This document shows positions 35,879 through 44,232 of a stretch of DNA of 64,000 bases, one piece after another. The stretch is from an uncultured Paracoccaceae bacterium (GTDB lineage Bacteria; Pseudomonadota; Alphaproteobacteria; Rhodobacterales; Rhodobacteraceae). The stretch's first letter is position 1, and each line of letters starts with the position of its first letter. The stretch covers positions 1-64,000 of the forward strand of contig CANMQJ010000015.1 of the NCBI GenBank assembly GCA_947500005.1. The letters run 5' to 3'. The position numbers and the translations under genes are program-made. The notes below the pieces were generated by a model. The model saw only the letters and a program-made list of their open reading frames with translations. It did no database searches and was not told where the DNA came from.

Positions 35879-36516
35879 TGACGACGCTCACCATCGACTT
35901 CTTCCATGACGTGGTCTGCTGCTGGTGCTTCAATATCTCGTCGCGGATGAGAGCGCTTGCCACCGCGTTCGACCTCGACATCCGGCACCGGACCTTCGTT
36001 CTTCAAGCCAGCACCGCAGAGATGGCCGAACGCTGGGGCACGCCAGAGGACGCGCGCGAGACGATCCTCGGCCACTGGTCGGTCTGCCGTCAGTCCAGCG
36101 ACCGTCCCGAGCTGGTCAATGTAGAGGCCATGCGCAAGGCTCCATTCGACTATCCGCACGGAATGACGGCGGCGCTGGCCTGCAAGGCGGTGGAACGGCT
36201 TGGCGGTCAGACTGCCCATTGGGACATGTTCGACAGGTTGCAGCGCGCGCATCTGGCCGAAGCTCGCAATATCGCCGACCCAGAGGCCGTTCTGCGCCTT
36301 GCGCGCGAAACCGGGTTCGAAGCCGCTGCCTTTTCCCGGGCTCTGGACGACCCTGCCACGGCACGCGCCGTCGAGACCGACCGCAAGCGTGCCGGTGCGT
36401 TGCAAGTCCGTTCCATACCCGCCCTCATCATCCGGGAAACCGGCAGACGCCTTGTGAACGGACCGCGCGAGGATCTGGCCGCGCAGTTGCGCGCCAACCT
36501 TCGTCACCGCGCCTGA
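35875..36516 (+). CDS. DsbA-family FrnE-like thioredoxin-fold oxidoreductase
   Basis: 213 residues. The N-terminal strand leads into HDVVCCWCFNIS, where CCWC provides a CxxC redox pair (~residues 16-19). A helical insertion and the RSIPALIIRETGRRLV cis-proline segment follow, as in FrnE and 2-hydroxychromene-2-carboxylate isomerases. There is no signal peptide, so it acts in the cytosol. It starts inside the last codons of the WrbA-like gene, so both are made together. A role in polyketide or quinone chemistry, or in oxidative stress, is known for relatives; the substrate here is unknown. Confidence 0.82.
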   Translation: MMTTLTIDFFHDVVCCWCFNISSRMRALATAFDLDIRHRTFVLQASTAEMAERWGTPEDARETILGHWSVCRQSSDRPELVNVEAMRKAPFDYPHGMTAALACKAVERLGGQTAHWDMFDRLQRAHLAEARNIADPEAVLRLARETGFEAAAFSRALDDPATARAVETDRKRAGALQVRSIPALIIRETGRRLVNGPREDLAAQLRANLRHRA

Positions 36517-36589
36517 AGGGGTGGTGACACGGCTGGACCGTCCATACCTGCCCTCCCTTTTCCTCCACTCGCCAAGAAAGAGACACCCG

Positions 36590-37555
36590 ATGTCACGCAC
36601 GACCGACATCCTGCTCACGGCGCTGGCCCCTGCCATCTGGGGCAGCACTTATCTTGTCACGACCGAGGCGCTGCCAGCCGGTTATCCCGTAACGCTCGCC
36701 ACGCTGCGCGCGCTTCCCGCCGGCCTGCTGCTGCTCGCTGTCACGCGCTGCCTGCCGCCCCGCGCCTGGCTTGGGCGGGCCTTTCTGCTCGGCAGCTTCA
36801 ACTTCGCGCTCTTCTGGGTGCTGCTGTTCGTGGCCGCCTACCGGCTGCCCGGCGGGGTCGCCGCAACGCTCAGCGCGCTGCAGGCCATGTTGGTGATCCT
36901 CATGGCACGCGGCTGGCTTGGCACCCCGATCCGCGCGGGCGCGGTCGCTGCCGCTGCGACGGGCGCGGTCGGCGTGGCGTTCCTTCTCATCGGCCCAGAG
37001 GCCGCGCTTGACCCCCTCGGCATCGCAGCCGGACTGGGTGGGGCCGCGTCGATGGCGGCGGGCACGGTGCTCAGCCGGAAATGGCAGCCGCCCGTCTCCG
37101 CGCTCAGTTTCACCGCATGGCAATTGACCGCGGGCGGCTTGATCCTGCTGCCGCTGTCCGTACTGCTGGAACCCCCACTCCCGCCGCTTTCGGTCACGAA
37201 CCTGGCCGGTCTTGCCTGGCTGGGCCTGATCGGGGCCGCCGCCACCTATGCGATCTGGTTCCGGGGCGTCGCCCGGATCGAACCCGGAGCCGTCTCCATG
37301 CTCGGAATGATGAGCCCGGTGACGGCCGTCCTCCTCGGGTGGATCTGGCTGGATCAGTCGCTGTCGCCATTGCAGGGGCTCGGCGCGCTGATCGTTCTCT
37401 GCTCCGTCTGGGCAGGGCAGCGCGCGAACCGGCCGGGTAGCGCGTCCCCGCCTGCGACGGTCACCCTTCCAGGGGCAGGTTCTTCTCCCGACGGGTCCGT
37501 GGCAGTTCGGGATTTGCGCTGCCACGGTTTTCCCAGCGACGGAACAGCAAGGTGA
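36590..37555 (+). CDS. DMT-superfamily (EamA) transporter
   Basis: 321 residues with ten hydrophobic helices in two EamA repeats. The start MSRTTDILLTALAPAIWGST and the following TEALPAGYPVTLATLRALPA match the family, as does PVTAVLLGWIWLDQSLSPLQ in the second repeat. Such proteins usually export amino acids or other metabolites. The C-terminal ~30 residues are hydrophilic and overlap the 3' end of the converging ABC permease gene by 95 bp. It is 73 bp after the FrnE-like gene and may belong to the same transcript. Confidence 0.87.
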   Translation: MSRTTDILLTALAPAIWGSTYLVTTEALPAGYPVTLATLRALPAGLLLLAVTRCLPPRAWLGRAFLLGSFNFALFWVLLFVAAYRLPGGVAATLSALQAMLVILMARGWLGTPIRAGAVAAAATGAVGVAFLLIGPEAALDPLGIAAGLGGAASMAAGTVLSRKWQPPVSALSFTAWQLTAGGLILLPLSVLLEPPLPPLSVTNLAGLAWLGLIGAAATYAIWFRGVARIEPGAVSMLGMMSPVTAVLLGWIWLDQSLSPLQGLGALIVLCSVWAGQRANRPGSASPPATVTLPGAGSSPDGSVAVRDLRCHGFPSDGTAR

Positions 37556-38282
37556 TAAGGCCTGCGATCAGGAGATAGGCCAGTGCAAGCAGCAGGAGCG
37601 GTTCATAGACGATGAAGGTTTCGGCCCGGACGCGCGACGACACGGCATAGATCTCCATCACCGTGATGGTCGCCACCAGCGGGGTGGCCTTGAGTTGCAG
37701 GATCGTCTCGCCACCAAGCGTCGGCAGCACGTTTCGGATCGCCTGCGGCAGCCAAATGCGCCGGAAAATGGTAAAACGCGGCATCCCGAAGGCGCGGCCC
37801 GCCTCCAACTGGCCCTTGTTCACCCCGCTGAACGCACCGCGCATGACCTCGCCCTCATAGCCCGCATAGGACAGGGTCAGCGCGAGAACCGCATAGGGCC
37901 AGGCCTGACGCAGATAGGGCCATAGCTCGCTGCTGCGGATCCAGGGGAACTGCGGGAACAGCGATCCCAGCCCGTAATAGAGCAACCAGATCTGCAACAG
38001 CAGCGGCGTGCCCCGGATGATCGTGCAAAAGGCCCGGGCCGGAGCGGAGAGATACCAGGGGCCCACCGCCTGCGCCAATCCCAACGGGACCGCGAGCAGA
38101 AATCCCAGAACCGAGGTCGAGATCAGCAGCAATATGGTGACCCAGAGCCCCTCAAGCGCCAGCGGAGCGTATTTCGGCACCCAGTCCCAACGTAGCGACA
38201 GGGCACACCAGATGACGAACCCAGCAAAGAGCGCCATCAGGAACAGCCGGTGCGGCCGCATCATCGCGCGCAATCCGCTCAT
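37461..38282 (-). CDS. Polar amino-acid ABC transporter permease (HisM/ArtM-like)
   Basis: 273 residues from the ATG at 38282, which overlaps the stop of the partner permease (ATGA). Five or six hydrophobic helices and the permease loop EAGRAFGMPRFTIFRRIWLP are visible; RGTPLLLQIWLLYYGLG is typical of the His/Glu/Gln-type permeases. The basic tail (ELPRTRREKN) reaches into the opposite-strand DMT gene. It forms a heterodimer with the gene product at 38279-39031. Confidence 0.9.
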   Translation of the reverse strand: MSGLRAMMRPHRLFLMALFAGFVIWCALSLRWDWVPKYAPLALEGLWVTILLLISTSVLGFLLAVPLGLAQAVGPWYLSAPARAFCTIIRGTPLLLQIWLLYYGLGSLFPQFPWIRSSELWPYLRQAWPYAVLALTLSYAGYEGEVMRGAFSGVNKGQLEAGRAFGMPRFTIFRRIWLPQAIRNVLPTLGGETILQLKATPLVATITVMEIYAVSSRVRAETFIVYEPLLLLALAYLLIAGLITLLFRRWENRGSANPELPRTRREKNLPLEG

Positions 38283-39031
38283 CGGCCACCCCCCCTGAGC
38301 GAAGGCTGACCGCGCCGCGCCCATTTCTCGATCCGGCCGAATACCACGCCCGAGCCGAGCGTGACGATCAGGTAGAGCGCGCCCGCGGCAAGGAAGAAGG
38401 TGAAATAGGCCCGCGTGCTGCTGGCCGCCTGGCGGGTTTCAAGCGTCAGCTCGTTGAAGCCCACGATGGCCAGCAGGGCCGTGTCCTTGGTCGCGATCAG
38501 CCACAGGTTGGCGAGGCCGGGCGTGGCAAAGCCCATCATCGCCGGGATCGTCACCCGCCGCATCAGCGTCAGCGTCGGCATGCCAAAGGCGCGGGCCGCC
38601 TCGATCTGGCCGGGTGGCACCGCTTTGATCGCGCCGCGCAGAACCTCGGTCGCATAGGCGCCCTGAACGATTCCCAGAACCCAGATGCCGGCGATGACGC
38701 CGCTGATCTCGACCCGGCCATATCCCATGGCCTGGGACGCCTTGTTGATGAGATCGGTGCCGACGTAATAGAGGATCAGGATCAGCACCAGTTCCGGCAC
38801 CGCCCGGATGACGGTGGTGTAGATGGCCAGCAGATCCCGCGTGATCGGCCCGCCATAAAGCTTGCCATAAGCCCCGAACAACCCGATCACCAACCCCATG
38901 CCGAACGCGCCGAAGGCGATCTGGAGCGAGTGCACGAGCCCGCGCAGCAGGTTGCTGCCCCAGCCCGGAGGGGACAGGGACAGCAGTTCCAGGGCATCGC
39001 TCAGCCCCGACAGGTCAATCAGCAGGACCAC
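38279..39031 (-). CDS. Polar amino-acid ABC transporter permease (HisQ/ArtQ-like)
   Basis: 250 residues, starting at a GTG at 39031. The HisQ-type loop EAARAFGMPTLTLMRRVTIP and the signature TTVIRAVPELVLILILYYVG identify the family. It lies nine bases after the binding-protein stop codon and overlaps the next permease gene. Known relatives import histidine, arginine, lysine, ornithine or opines. Confidence 0.9.
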   Translation of the reverse strand: MVLLIDLSGLSDALELLSLSPPGWGSNLLRGLVHSLQIAFGAFGMGLVIGLFGAYGKLYGGPITRDLLAIYTTVIRAVPELVLILILYYVGTDLINKASQAMGYGRVEISGVIAGIWVLGIVQGAYATEVLRGAIKAVPPGQIEAARAFGMPTLTLMRRVTIPAMMGFATPGLANLWLIATKDTALLAIVGFNELTLETRQAASSTRAYFTFFLAAGALYLIVTLGSGVVFGRIEKWARRGQPSLRGGGR

Positions 39032-39040
39032 GCCGACGGG

Positions 39041-39817
39041 TCAATCAGCGTAGATGCTGGTGTCGAAGTAGCGCGAGGTGATCTCGGCATGGGTGCCATC
39101 CTCGAGGATCTTGGCGATCCCGGCATTGAACTTCTCGCGCAGCTCGTCATCGCCCTTGCGCAGGCCAACCCCGACGCCCTTTCCGAGGATCGCCTCGTCA
39201 TTGGCGACATTGCCCTTGATCTCGCAGCAGGCGCCGCCATCCGAGTTCACGAAATCGCTCATCGCGATGCTGTCGGCCTGTGTCGCATCGATCCGACCGG
39301 AGACCAGGTCCTGGTTGGCCTCGTCCTGGGTCTGGTAGACGCGGATCTCGGCCGCTGAATCGGCGAAGTGCTTTTGTGCATAGGCCTGGTGCGTGGTGGC
39401 CGCCTGCACGCCCAGGATCTTGCCCGACAGCGACTCGGCGGTCGGCTCGATCTCCATCGACTTGTCGGCGACGATCACCGCAGGCGTGTTGTAATAGGGA
39501 TCGGAGAAGTCGATCGTCTTCATCCGCTCTTCGGTGATCGACATCGAGGCCATGATGGCGTCGATCTGCTGGCCGGTGAGTGAGGGGATGATACCGTCCC
39601 ATGCGACGGGGGTGATCACACAATCCATCTCTGCCGCTTCGCATACAGCCTTGATGATATCGACTTCCCAGCCGCTCCACTCGCCCGAGGAATCGAGCGA
39701 GGCGAAGGGCGGATAGGGTTCGGCCGCGATGCCGACCTTGACCTCTTGGGCCGCGGCGATGCCGACGCTCGTGACGCTGGCAAGGATGGCGGCGCCCAGG
39801 ATCTTCGCAAGTTTCAT
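39041..39817 (-). CDS. Polar amino-acid ABC transporter binding protein (ArtJ/HisJ-like)
   Basis: 258 residues with a signal peptide (MKLAKILGAAILASVTSVGI to AAAQ). The type II amino-acid-binding fold is shown by GIAAEPYPPFASLD, SMSITEERMKTIDFSDPYY and GKGVGVGLRKGDDEL. SMSITEERMKTIDFSDPYY contains the arginine/aspartate pair that grips the alpha-amino and carboxylate groups. Given the arginine-type enzymes encoded divergently (41406-45027), arginine or a methylated arginine is the most likely ligand (inference). Confidence 0.9.
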   Translation of the reverse strand: MKLAKILGAAILASVTSVGIAAAQEVKVGIAAEPYPPFASLDSSGEWSGWEVDIIKAVCEAAEMDCVITPVAWDGIIPSLTGQQIDAIMASMSITEERMKTIDFSDPYYNTPAVIVADKSMEIEPTAESLSGKILGVQAATTHQAYAQKHFADSAAEIRVYQTQDEANQDLVSGRIDATQADSIAMSDFVNSDGGACCEIKGNVANDEAILGKGVGVGLRKGDDELREKFNAGIAKILEDGTHAEITSRYFDTSIYAD

Positions 39818-39848
39818 TGTATTTTCTCCCTGTTTTGCGATTGGTTGT

Positions 39849-40649
39849 TCAGTGAATGGATTGCAGGAACTGCTTCAGACGCTCGGACCGGGGATCGGAG
39901 AACAGCTGATCTGGTGGTCCCTTTTCCTCGATCCGGCCCTCGTAGAGATAGATCACCTCGCTCGCGACCTCGCGGGCGAATTTCATCTCATGCGTGACCA
40001 GCAGCATGGTGCGCCCTTCGTCGGCGAGGTCGCGGATCACGCGCAGTACCTCTCCCACCAGTTCCGGGTCCAGCGCGCTGGTCGGTTCGTCGAACAGCAT
40101 CACCGACGGCTCCACCGCCAGGGCGCGGGCGATGGCCGCGCGCTGTTGCTGACCGCCGGACAGATAGGCCGGATAGGTGTCGGCCTTGTCGCGCAGCCCG
40201 ACCCGGTCCAGCAGCACCAGCGCCTGCTCCGACGCCTTGTCGCGCGACACGCCCAGCACATGCACGGGAACTTCGGTCACGTTCTCCAGAAGCGTGCGAT
40301 GGGTCCAGAGGTTGAAGCTCTGGAACACCATGCCCAGCCGGCTGCGGATCCGCTCGATCTGTCGTCGGTCGGCGGGGCTGCCATCCGCGCGCACGCGAAC
40401 CTCCTCGCCATCGACCACCACGCGCCCGGCGCTGGGGGTTTCGAGGAAATTGGTGCAACGCAGCAGGGTGGATTTGCCCGACCCGCTGCCGCCGATGATG
40501 GCGACCACATCGCCCTTTCGCGCCTCCACCGACACCCCTTTGAGCACCTCGAGTTCCCCGAAATGCTTGTGCAGGTCAATCAATTGTATCGCGGGCGCGT
40601 CCTCGGGCGCGGGGTCGCTGGGCAAGGGCAATTTTCCTGTGCGGTTCAT
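39849..40649 (-). CDS. Polar amino-acid ABC transporter ATPase (HisP-like)
   Basis: 266 residues. Walker A GGSGSGKST, signature YLSGGQQQRAAIARAL, Walker B VMLFDEPTSALDPE and the switch histidine in LVTHEMKFA are intact. The DGEEVRVRADGSPAD insert before the Q-loop is the HisP-type insertion. First gene of the leftward importer operon, divergent from the TetR gene at 40736 with a palindrome in between. Confidence 0.93.
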   Translation of the reverse strand: MNRTGKLPLPSDPAPEDAPAIQLIDLHKHFGELEVLKGVSVEARKGDVVAIIGGSGSGKSTLLRCTNFLETPSAGRVVVDGEEVRVRADGSPADRRQIERIRSRLGMVFQSFNLWTHRTLLENVTEVPVHVLGVSRDKASEQALVLLDRVGLRDKADTYPAYLSGGQQQRAAIARALAVEPSVMLFDEPTSALDPELVGEVLRVIRDLADEGRTMLLVTHEMKFAREVASEVIYLYEGRIEEKGPPDQLFSDPRSERLKQFLQSIH

Positions 40650-40678
40650 TTTCGACTTGTAGTAATGCAGACAGCAGT

Positions 40679-40700
40679 TAATTATGCAAGCGTATAATTA
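40679..40700. promoter_or_regulatory. Candidate TetR operator in divergent promoter
   Basis: TAATTAT (40679-40685) and ATAATTA (40694-40700) form an inverted repeat with an 8-base spacer. It is centred between the importer ATPase gene and the TetR gene, where a repressor could shut off both directions. Confidence 0.45.
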
Positions 40701-40735
40701 TTTTCTCCTTGCAGATCGAAGGCATCCGCGCCGCC

Positions 40736-41392
40736 ATGACCGGGAACCGCCGCAAATTTACCCGCGAGAGCGAGGAGCGCCGACGAGAGGACCTGATCCT
40801 CGCCACGCTGTCGCTTATCTCGGAAACCGGCGTCCGGTCGGCCACGGTGCGCGGCATCGCGGCGCGCGCATCGGTCACGCAGGGGCTGATCCGGCATTAC
40901 TTCGCCACCAAGGAAGAGCTGATCGTCGCGGCCTATGACTATCATATGAACCGCATGACCGACGCGGTGGCTCAGACGGACGAGGACGCCACCGCCCGCG
41001 ATCGCCTGCGCGATTTCGTCAGCGCCTCGCTTTCGCCGCCGGTCGTCGATCCGGGCTGGGTGGCGCTTTGGGCCGCCTTTCTGAGCGAGGCGATCCATGA
41101 TCCGCAGATGCAGGCCACGCACGAGAAGACCTATCGCTATTTTCGCGACCAGCTCGAGGTCTTGATCATGGCGGTTCTGACCGAGGCGGGACGTCCGGCC
41201 GACAGCGACGGGTGCCGCAGCCTGGCCATTGCCTGCAACGCGGTGCTGGACGGGCTGTGGCTGGAAGGCGGAGCGCTGCCGGGAAAATTCGCGGATGGCG
41301 AACTGGTGACCATCGGGCTGCGCTCGGTCGGCGCGATCCTCGGCCTGTCTTTGGAGAGGCCGGGACCGGACACGGGCCGGAATGACACATGA
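40736..41392 (+). CDS. TetR-family regulator (BetI-like) of the arginine-type cluster
   Basis: 218 residues. The HTH is ILATLSLISETGVRSATVRG with RASVTQGLIRHYFATKEEL; the GLIRHYF segment is characteristic of the BetI subgroup, and the C-terminal domain (WVALWAAFLSEAIHDPQMQA) also resembles BetI. The ATG at 40736 is chosen over a TTG at 40709. It is 13 bases before the aminotransferase gene and divergent from the ABC importer, so it probably links uptake and catabolism. Confidence 0.88.
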   Translation: MTGNRRKFTRESEERRREDLILATLSLISETGVRSATVRGIAARASVTQGLIRHYFATKEELIVAAYDYHMNRMTDAVAQTDEDATARDRLRDFVSASLSPPVVDPGWVALWAAFLSEAIHDPQMQATHEKTYRYFRDQLEVLIMAVLTEAGRPADSDGCRSLAIACNAVLDGLWLEGGALPGKFADGELVTIGLRSVGAILGLSLERPGPDTGRNDT

Positions 41393-41405
41393 AAGGGGAT
41401 ATTGG

Positions 41406-42608
41406 ATGAGATACGCGTCGATCGTCGATCGCCTCGACGGCCTGGGTGGGGCCAAGTGGGACATTCATTTTCGCGCCCGCGCGCTTGTCGCCCAGGGCCG
41501 CGACATCGTCGAACTGACCATCGGCGAGCCTGACGTGCCGGCGCCCGAACCATTGGTGCAGGTGGCCGTGGACGCGCTGCGCGCGGGTCGGACGGGCTAT
41601 TCCAACGGCCCCGGCGAGGACACCCTGCGCGCGGCGCTGGCGCGCCGCTATACAAGCAGCCTGGGCCGGACGGTCGGGCCCGAGCAGATCCTGTGCTTTC
41701 CCGGCACGCAGACCGCGCTCTACGCCGTGATGATGGGTGTGGCCGAAGAAGGCTGCGAGGTCCTGGTCGGCGACCCGATGTACGCCACCTACGAGGGCGT
41801 GATCCGCGCCACCGGCGCGACGATGGTTCCGGTCCCTCTGAGGCCCGAGGCCGGGTTCCGTATCCGCGCCCATGATATCGCCGCCCGGATCACCCCGCGC
41901 AGCCGGGCAATCCTGCTCAACACGCCACACAATCCCACCGGCGCGGTCCTGAGCCGCGCTGATCTGGAAGAGATCGGCGCACTGGCCCGCGCGCATGACC
42001 TGTGGATCATCTCGGATGAGGTCTACGAGGAGCTCGTCTTCGACGGGCAGACCTTCTGCTCGCCACTCTCCATGCCCGAGATCGCCGACCGGGTCGTGGT
42101 GGTCTCGTCGATCTCGAAATCGCACGCCGCGCCCGGCTTTCGCAGCGGCTGGGCCATCGGCCCGGCCGAGTTCGCCGCCCGTGTCCTGCCCCTGTCCGAG
42201 ACAATGCTGTTCGGCAACCAGCCCTTTATCGCCGACATGACCGCGGAGGCCGTCCGCGCGCCTTCCGAGGTGGCACGGGGAATGCGCGCGCGCTTTGCTG
42301 CCCGCGCCGACAGGCTGATGCGGGCGCTGGAAGGTCAGGATATCCTGACCGCTCAGCGGCCCGCCGCGGGCATGTTCGCCCTGATCAACGTCGCCCGTAC
42401 GGGCATGACCGGTCATGACTACGCGATGGATCTGCTGGAGAAGGCCGGCGTCGCGGTGATGCCCGGCAGCGCCTTCGGTGCCGGTTTGAACGACTGGGTA
42501 CGTATCGCGCTGACCGTCGATGATGACCGGTTCGCCGAGGCCTGCACACGTATCCTTGCCCATGCGCAAAACACGCAACCCGCCCTCGCCACGGGGAGGC
42601 GCGCATGA
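41406..42608 (+). CDS. aruH: Arginine:pyruvate transaminase-like PLP enzyme (AruH)
   Basis: 400 residues, fold type I aminotransferase. The N-terminal MRYASIVDRL with KWDIHFRARALVAQG closely parallels what I remember of Pseudomonas aeruginosa AruH. Active-site elements: LNTPHNPTGA, DLWIISDEVYEE (Asp and Tyr), the Schiff-base Lys238 in SSISKSHAAPGFRSGW and the following arginine. AruH transfers the alpha-amino group of arginine to pyruvate, giving 2-ketoarginine. AAAGGGGA precedes the ATG. The stop overlaps the start of the AruI-like gene, which catalyses the next step. Other basic amino acids cannot be ruled out. Confidence 0.8.
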   Translation: MRYASIVDRLDGLGGAKWDIHFRARALVAQGRDIVELTIGEPDVPAPEPLVQVAVDALRAGRTGYSNGPGEDTLRAALARRYTSSLGRTVGPEQILCFPGTQTALYAVMMGVAEEGCEVLVGDPMYATYEGVIRATGATMVPVPLRPEAGFRIRAHDIAARITPRSRAILLNTPHNPTGAVLSRADLEEIGALARAHDLWIISDEVYEELVFDGQTFCSPLSMPEIADRVVVVSSISKSHAAPGFRSGWAIGPAEFAARVLPLSETMLFGNQPFIADMTAEAVRAPSEVARGMRARFAARADRLMRALEGQDILTAQRPAAGMFALINVARTGMTGHDYAMDLLEKAGVAVMPGSAFGAGLNDWVRIALTVDDDRFAEACTRILAHAQNTQPALATGRRA

Positions 42609-44230
42609 CGCCGCCCACCGTCGGCACAGCCCTCGTTCGCCGGCTGGAGGCACATGGCGTCGATACCGTCTTCGGCATTCCGGGCGTTCACACGGTCGAG
42701 CTTTATCGTGGCCTCGCGGGCAGCAGGATCCGCCATGTGACCGCACGGCACGAACAGGGCTGCGGCTTCATGGCGGATGGCTACGCTCGCGCCTCCGGGC
42801 GTCCGGGGGTGGTCTTCGTCATCACCGGGCCGGGCCTTACGAACACCTTGACCGCAATGGGTCAGGCCCGCGCCGACAGCGTGCCGATGCTGGTTGTGAG
42901 CGGGGTGAACACGCGGGAAAGCCTGGGTCGGGGCCTGGGTCACCTGCACGAATTGCCCGACCAGCAGGGTCTCACCGCCAAGGTGGCGCTGAGCAGTACA
43001 CGGCTCGACGGGGCGAACGCGCTGAGCGAAACGGTCGATGCCGCCTTCCGCCTGATGGCAGAAACGCGGCCCGGCCCCACGCATATAGAGCTTCCGCTGG
43101 ACCTTGCCGGCCAGCCCGCACACGAGGCCTGGGATGCGGCGCCACCGACCCAAGCCCGGCGCCCTGCCCTGCCGACAGAAGATATCGAAAGCGCGGCGGC
43201 GCGGCTCTCATCGGCCCGTCGTCCGGTCATCCTGGCGGGGGGCGGCGCGCGGGCCGTGGCCGAGCGGCTGCGCGAGCTGGCCGAACGGTTGGACGCGCCG
43301 GTGGTGCAGACCGTCAATGCGCGCGGCGTTCTGCATGCGCATCCACTGTCGGTTCCCGCCAGTCCCAGCCTGAACGCGGTACGCGCCCTGCTGGCCGAGG
43401 CAGACTGCGTGCTGGCGCTTGGCACCGAACTGGGACAGACCGATTACGACATGTACGCGACCGAAACCATGCCCGAGCTGCCCGGTCTCATCCGCGTCGA
43501 CCTGTGCGCGGAACAACTGGCCCGACATCCGGCAGAACTCTCCTTGCATGGCACTGTGGAGGAAGCCGTTTCAGGCCTCCTCTCCCGCATCGAAGTCGGC
43601 CAGCCCCGCGACGGTGCTGCGCGTGCAGCCCGCACCCGCGAGGCCGCGCAGGCCGAACTGACCGATGAGCAGCGCCAGCAACTCACCCTGCTTGAGGCCG
43701 CGCGCGATGCCTTGCCGGGGGCCATCTTCGCGGGCGACTCCACCCAGTTGATCTACACCGGCAACCTCTATTACGACCATGACCGCCCGGGCGGCTGGTT
43801 CAATGCGGCCACGGGTTTCGGCGCGCTTGGCTATGGCATCCCGGCGGCCATCGGCGCGCAGATCGCCTGCCCGGACGCACCTGTCCTGTGCCTTACCGGC
43901 GATGGTGCCGCACAATTCGTGCTGGCCGAACTGATGACGGCCGTGGACGAGAAGCTGCCGATCGTTTTCCTCGTCTGGAACAATCGCGGCTATGGCGAGA
44001 TCGCAGTATCGATGCAGGATGCGGGGGTCAAGGTGATCGGCTGCGACCCTACCCCACCCGAGTTTCGCGCCGTGGCGACCTCCTGCGGAATCCCGCATCT
44101 CGCCTGTCCGGCAAGGCCCGATGCCCTTGGCACGGCGGTCGCCGATGCACATGCCCGTGCACGGGCCGAGCAGCGGCCAGTCATCATCGAAATCGAAACC
44201 CCGCCAATGCGGCGCGGCAAGGAGGCTTGA
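42605..44230 (+). CDS. aruI: 2-ketoarginine (5-guanidino-2-oxopentanoate) decarboxylase-like ThDP enzyme (AruI)
   Basis: 541 residues of the acetolactate-synthase/pyruvate-oxidase fold. The N-terminus (GVDTVFGIPGVHTVELYRGL, then ARHEQGCGFMADGYAR with the activating glutamate) resembles AruI. The cofactor motif is LTGDGAAQFVLAELMTAVDE to VWNNRGYGEI (GDG-N). AruI decarboxylates 2-ketoarginine to 4-guanidinobutyraldehyde. The gene overlaps the transaminase gene (ATGA) and is followed by the DDAH-like gene. A PatD-like aldehyde dehydrogenase 14 kb away could oxidise the product, but linkage is only an inference. Confidence 0.78.
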   Translation: MTPPTVGTALVRRLEAHGVDTVFGIPGVHTVELYRGLAGSRIRHVTARHEQGCGFMADGYARASGRPGVVFVITGPGLTNTLTAMGQARADSVPMLVVSGVNTRESLGRGLGHLHELPDQQGLTAKVALSSTRLDGANALSETVDAAFRLMAETRPGPTHIELPLDLAGQPAHEAWDAAPPTQARRPALPTEDIESAAARLSSARRPVILAGGGARAVAERLRELAERLDAPVVQTVNARGVLHAHPLSVPASPSLNAVRALLAEADCVLALGTELGQTDYDMYATETMPELPGLIRVDLCAEQLARHPAELSLHGTVEEAVSGLLSRIEVGQPRDGAARAARTREAAQAELTDEQRQQLTLLEAARDALPGAIFAGDSTQLIYTGNLYYDHDRPGGWFNAATGFGALGYGIPAAIGAQIACPDAPVLCLTGDGAAQFVLAELMTAVDEKLPIVFLVWNNRGYGEIAVSMQDAGVKVIGCDPTPPEFRAVATSCGIPHLACPARPDALGTAVADAHARARAEQRPVIIEIETPPMRRGKEA

Positions 44231-44232
44231 CT

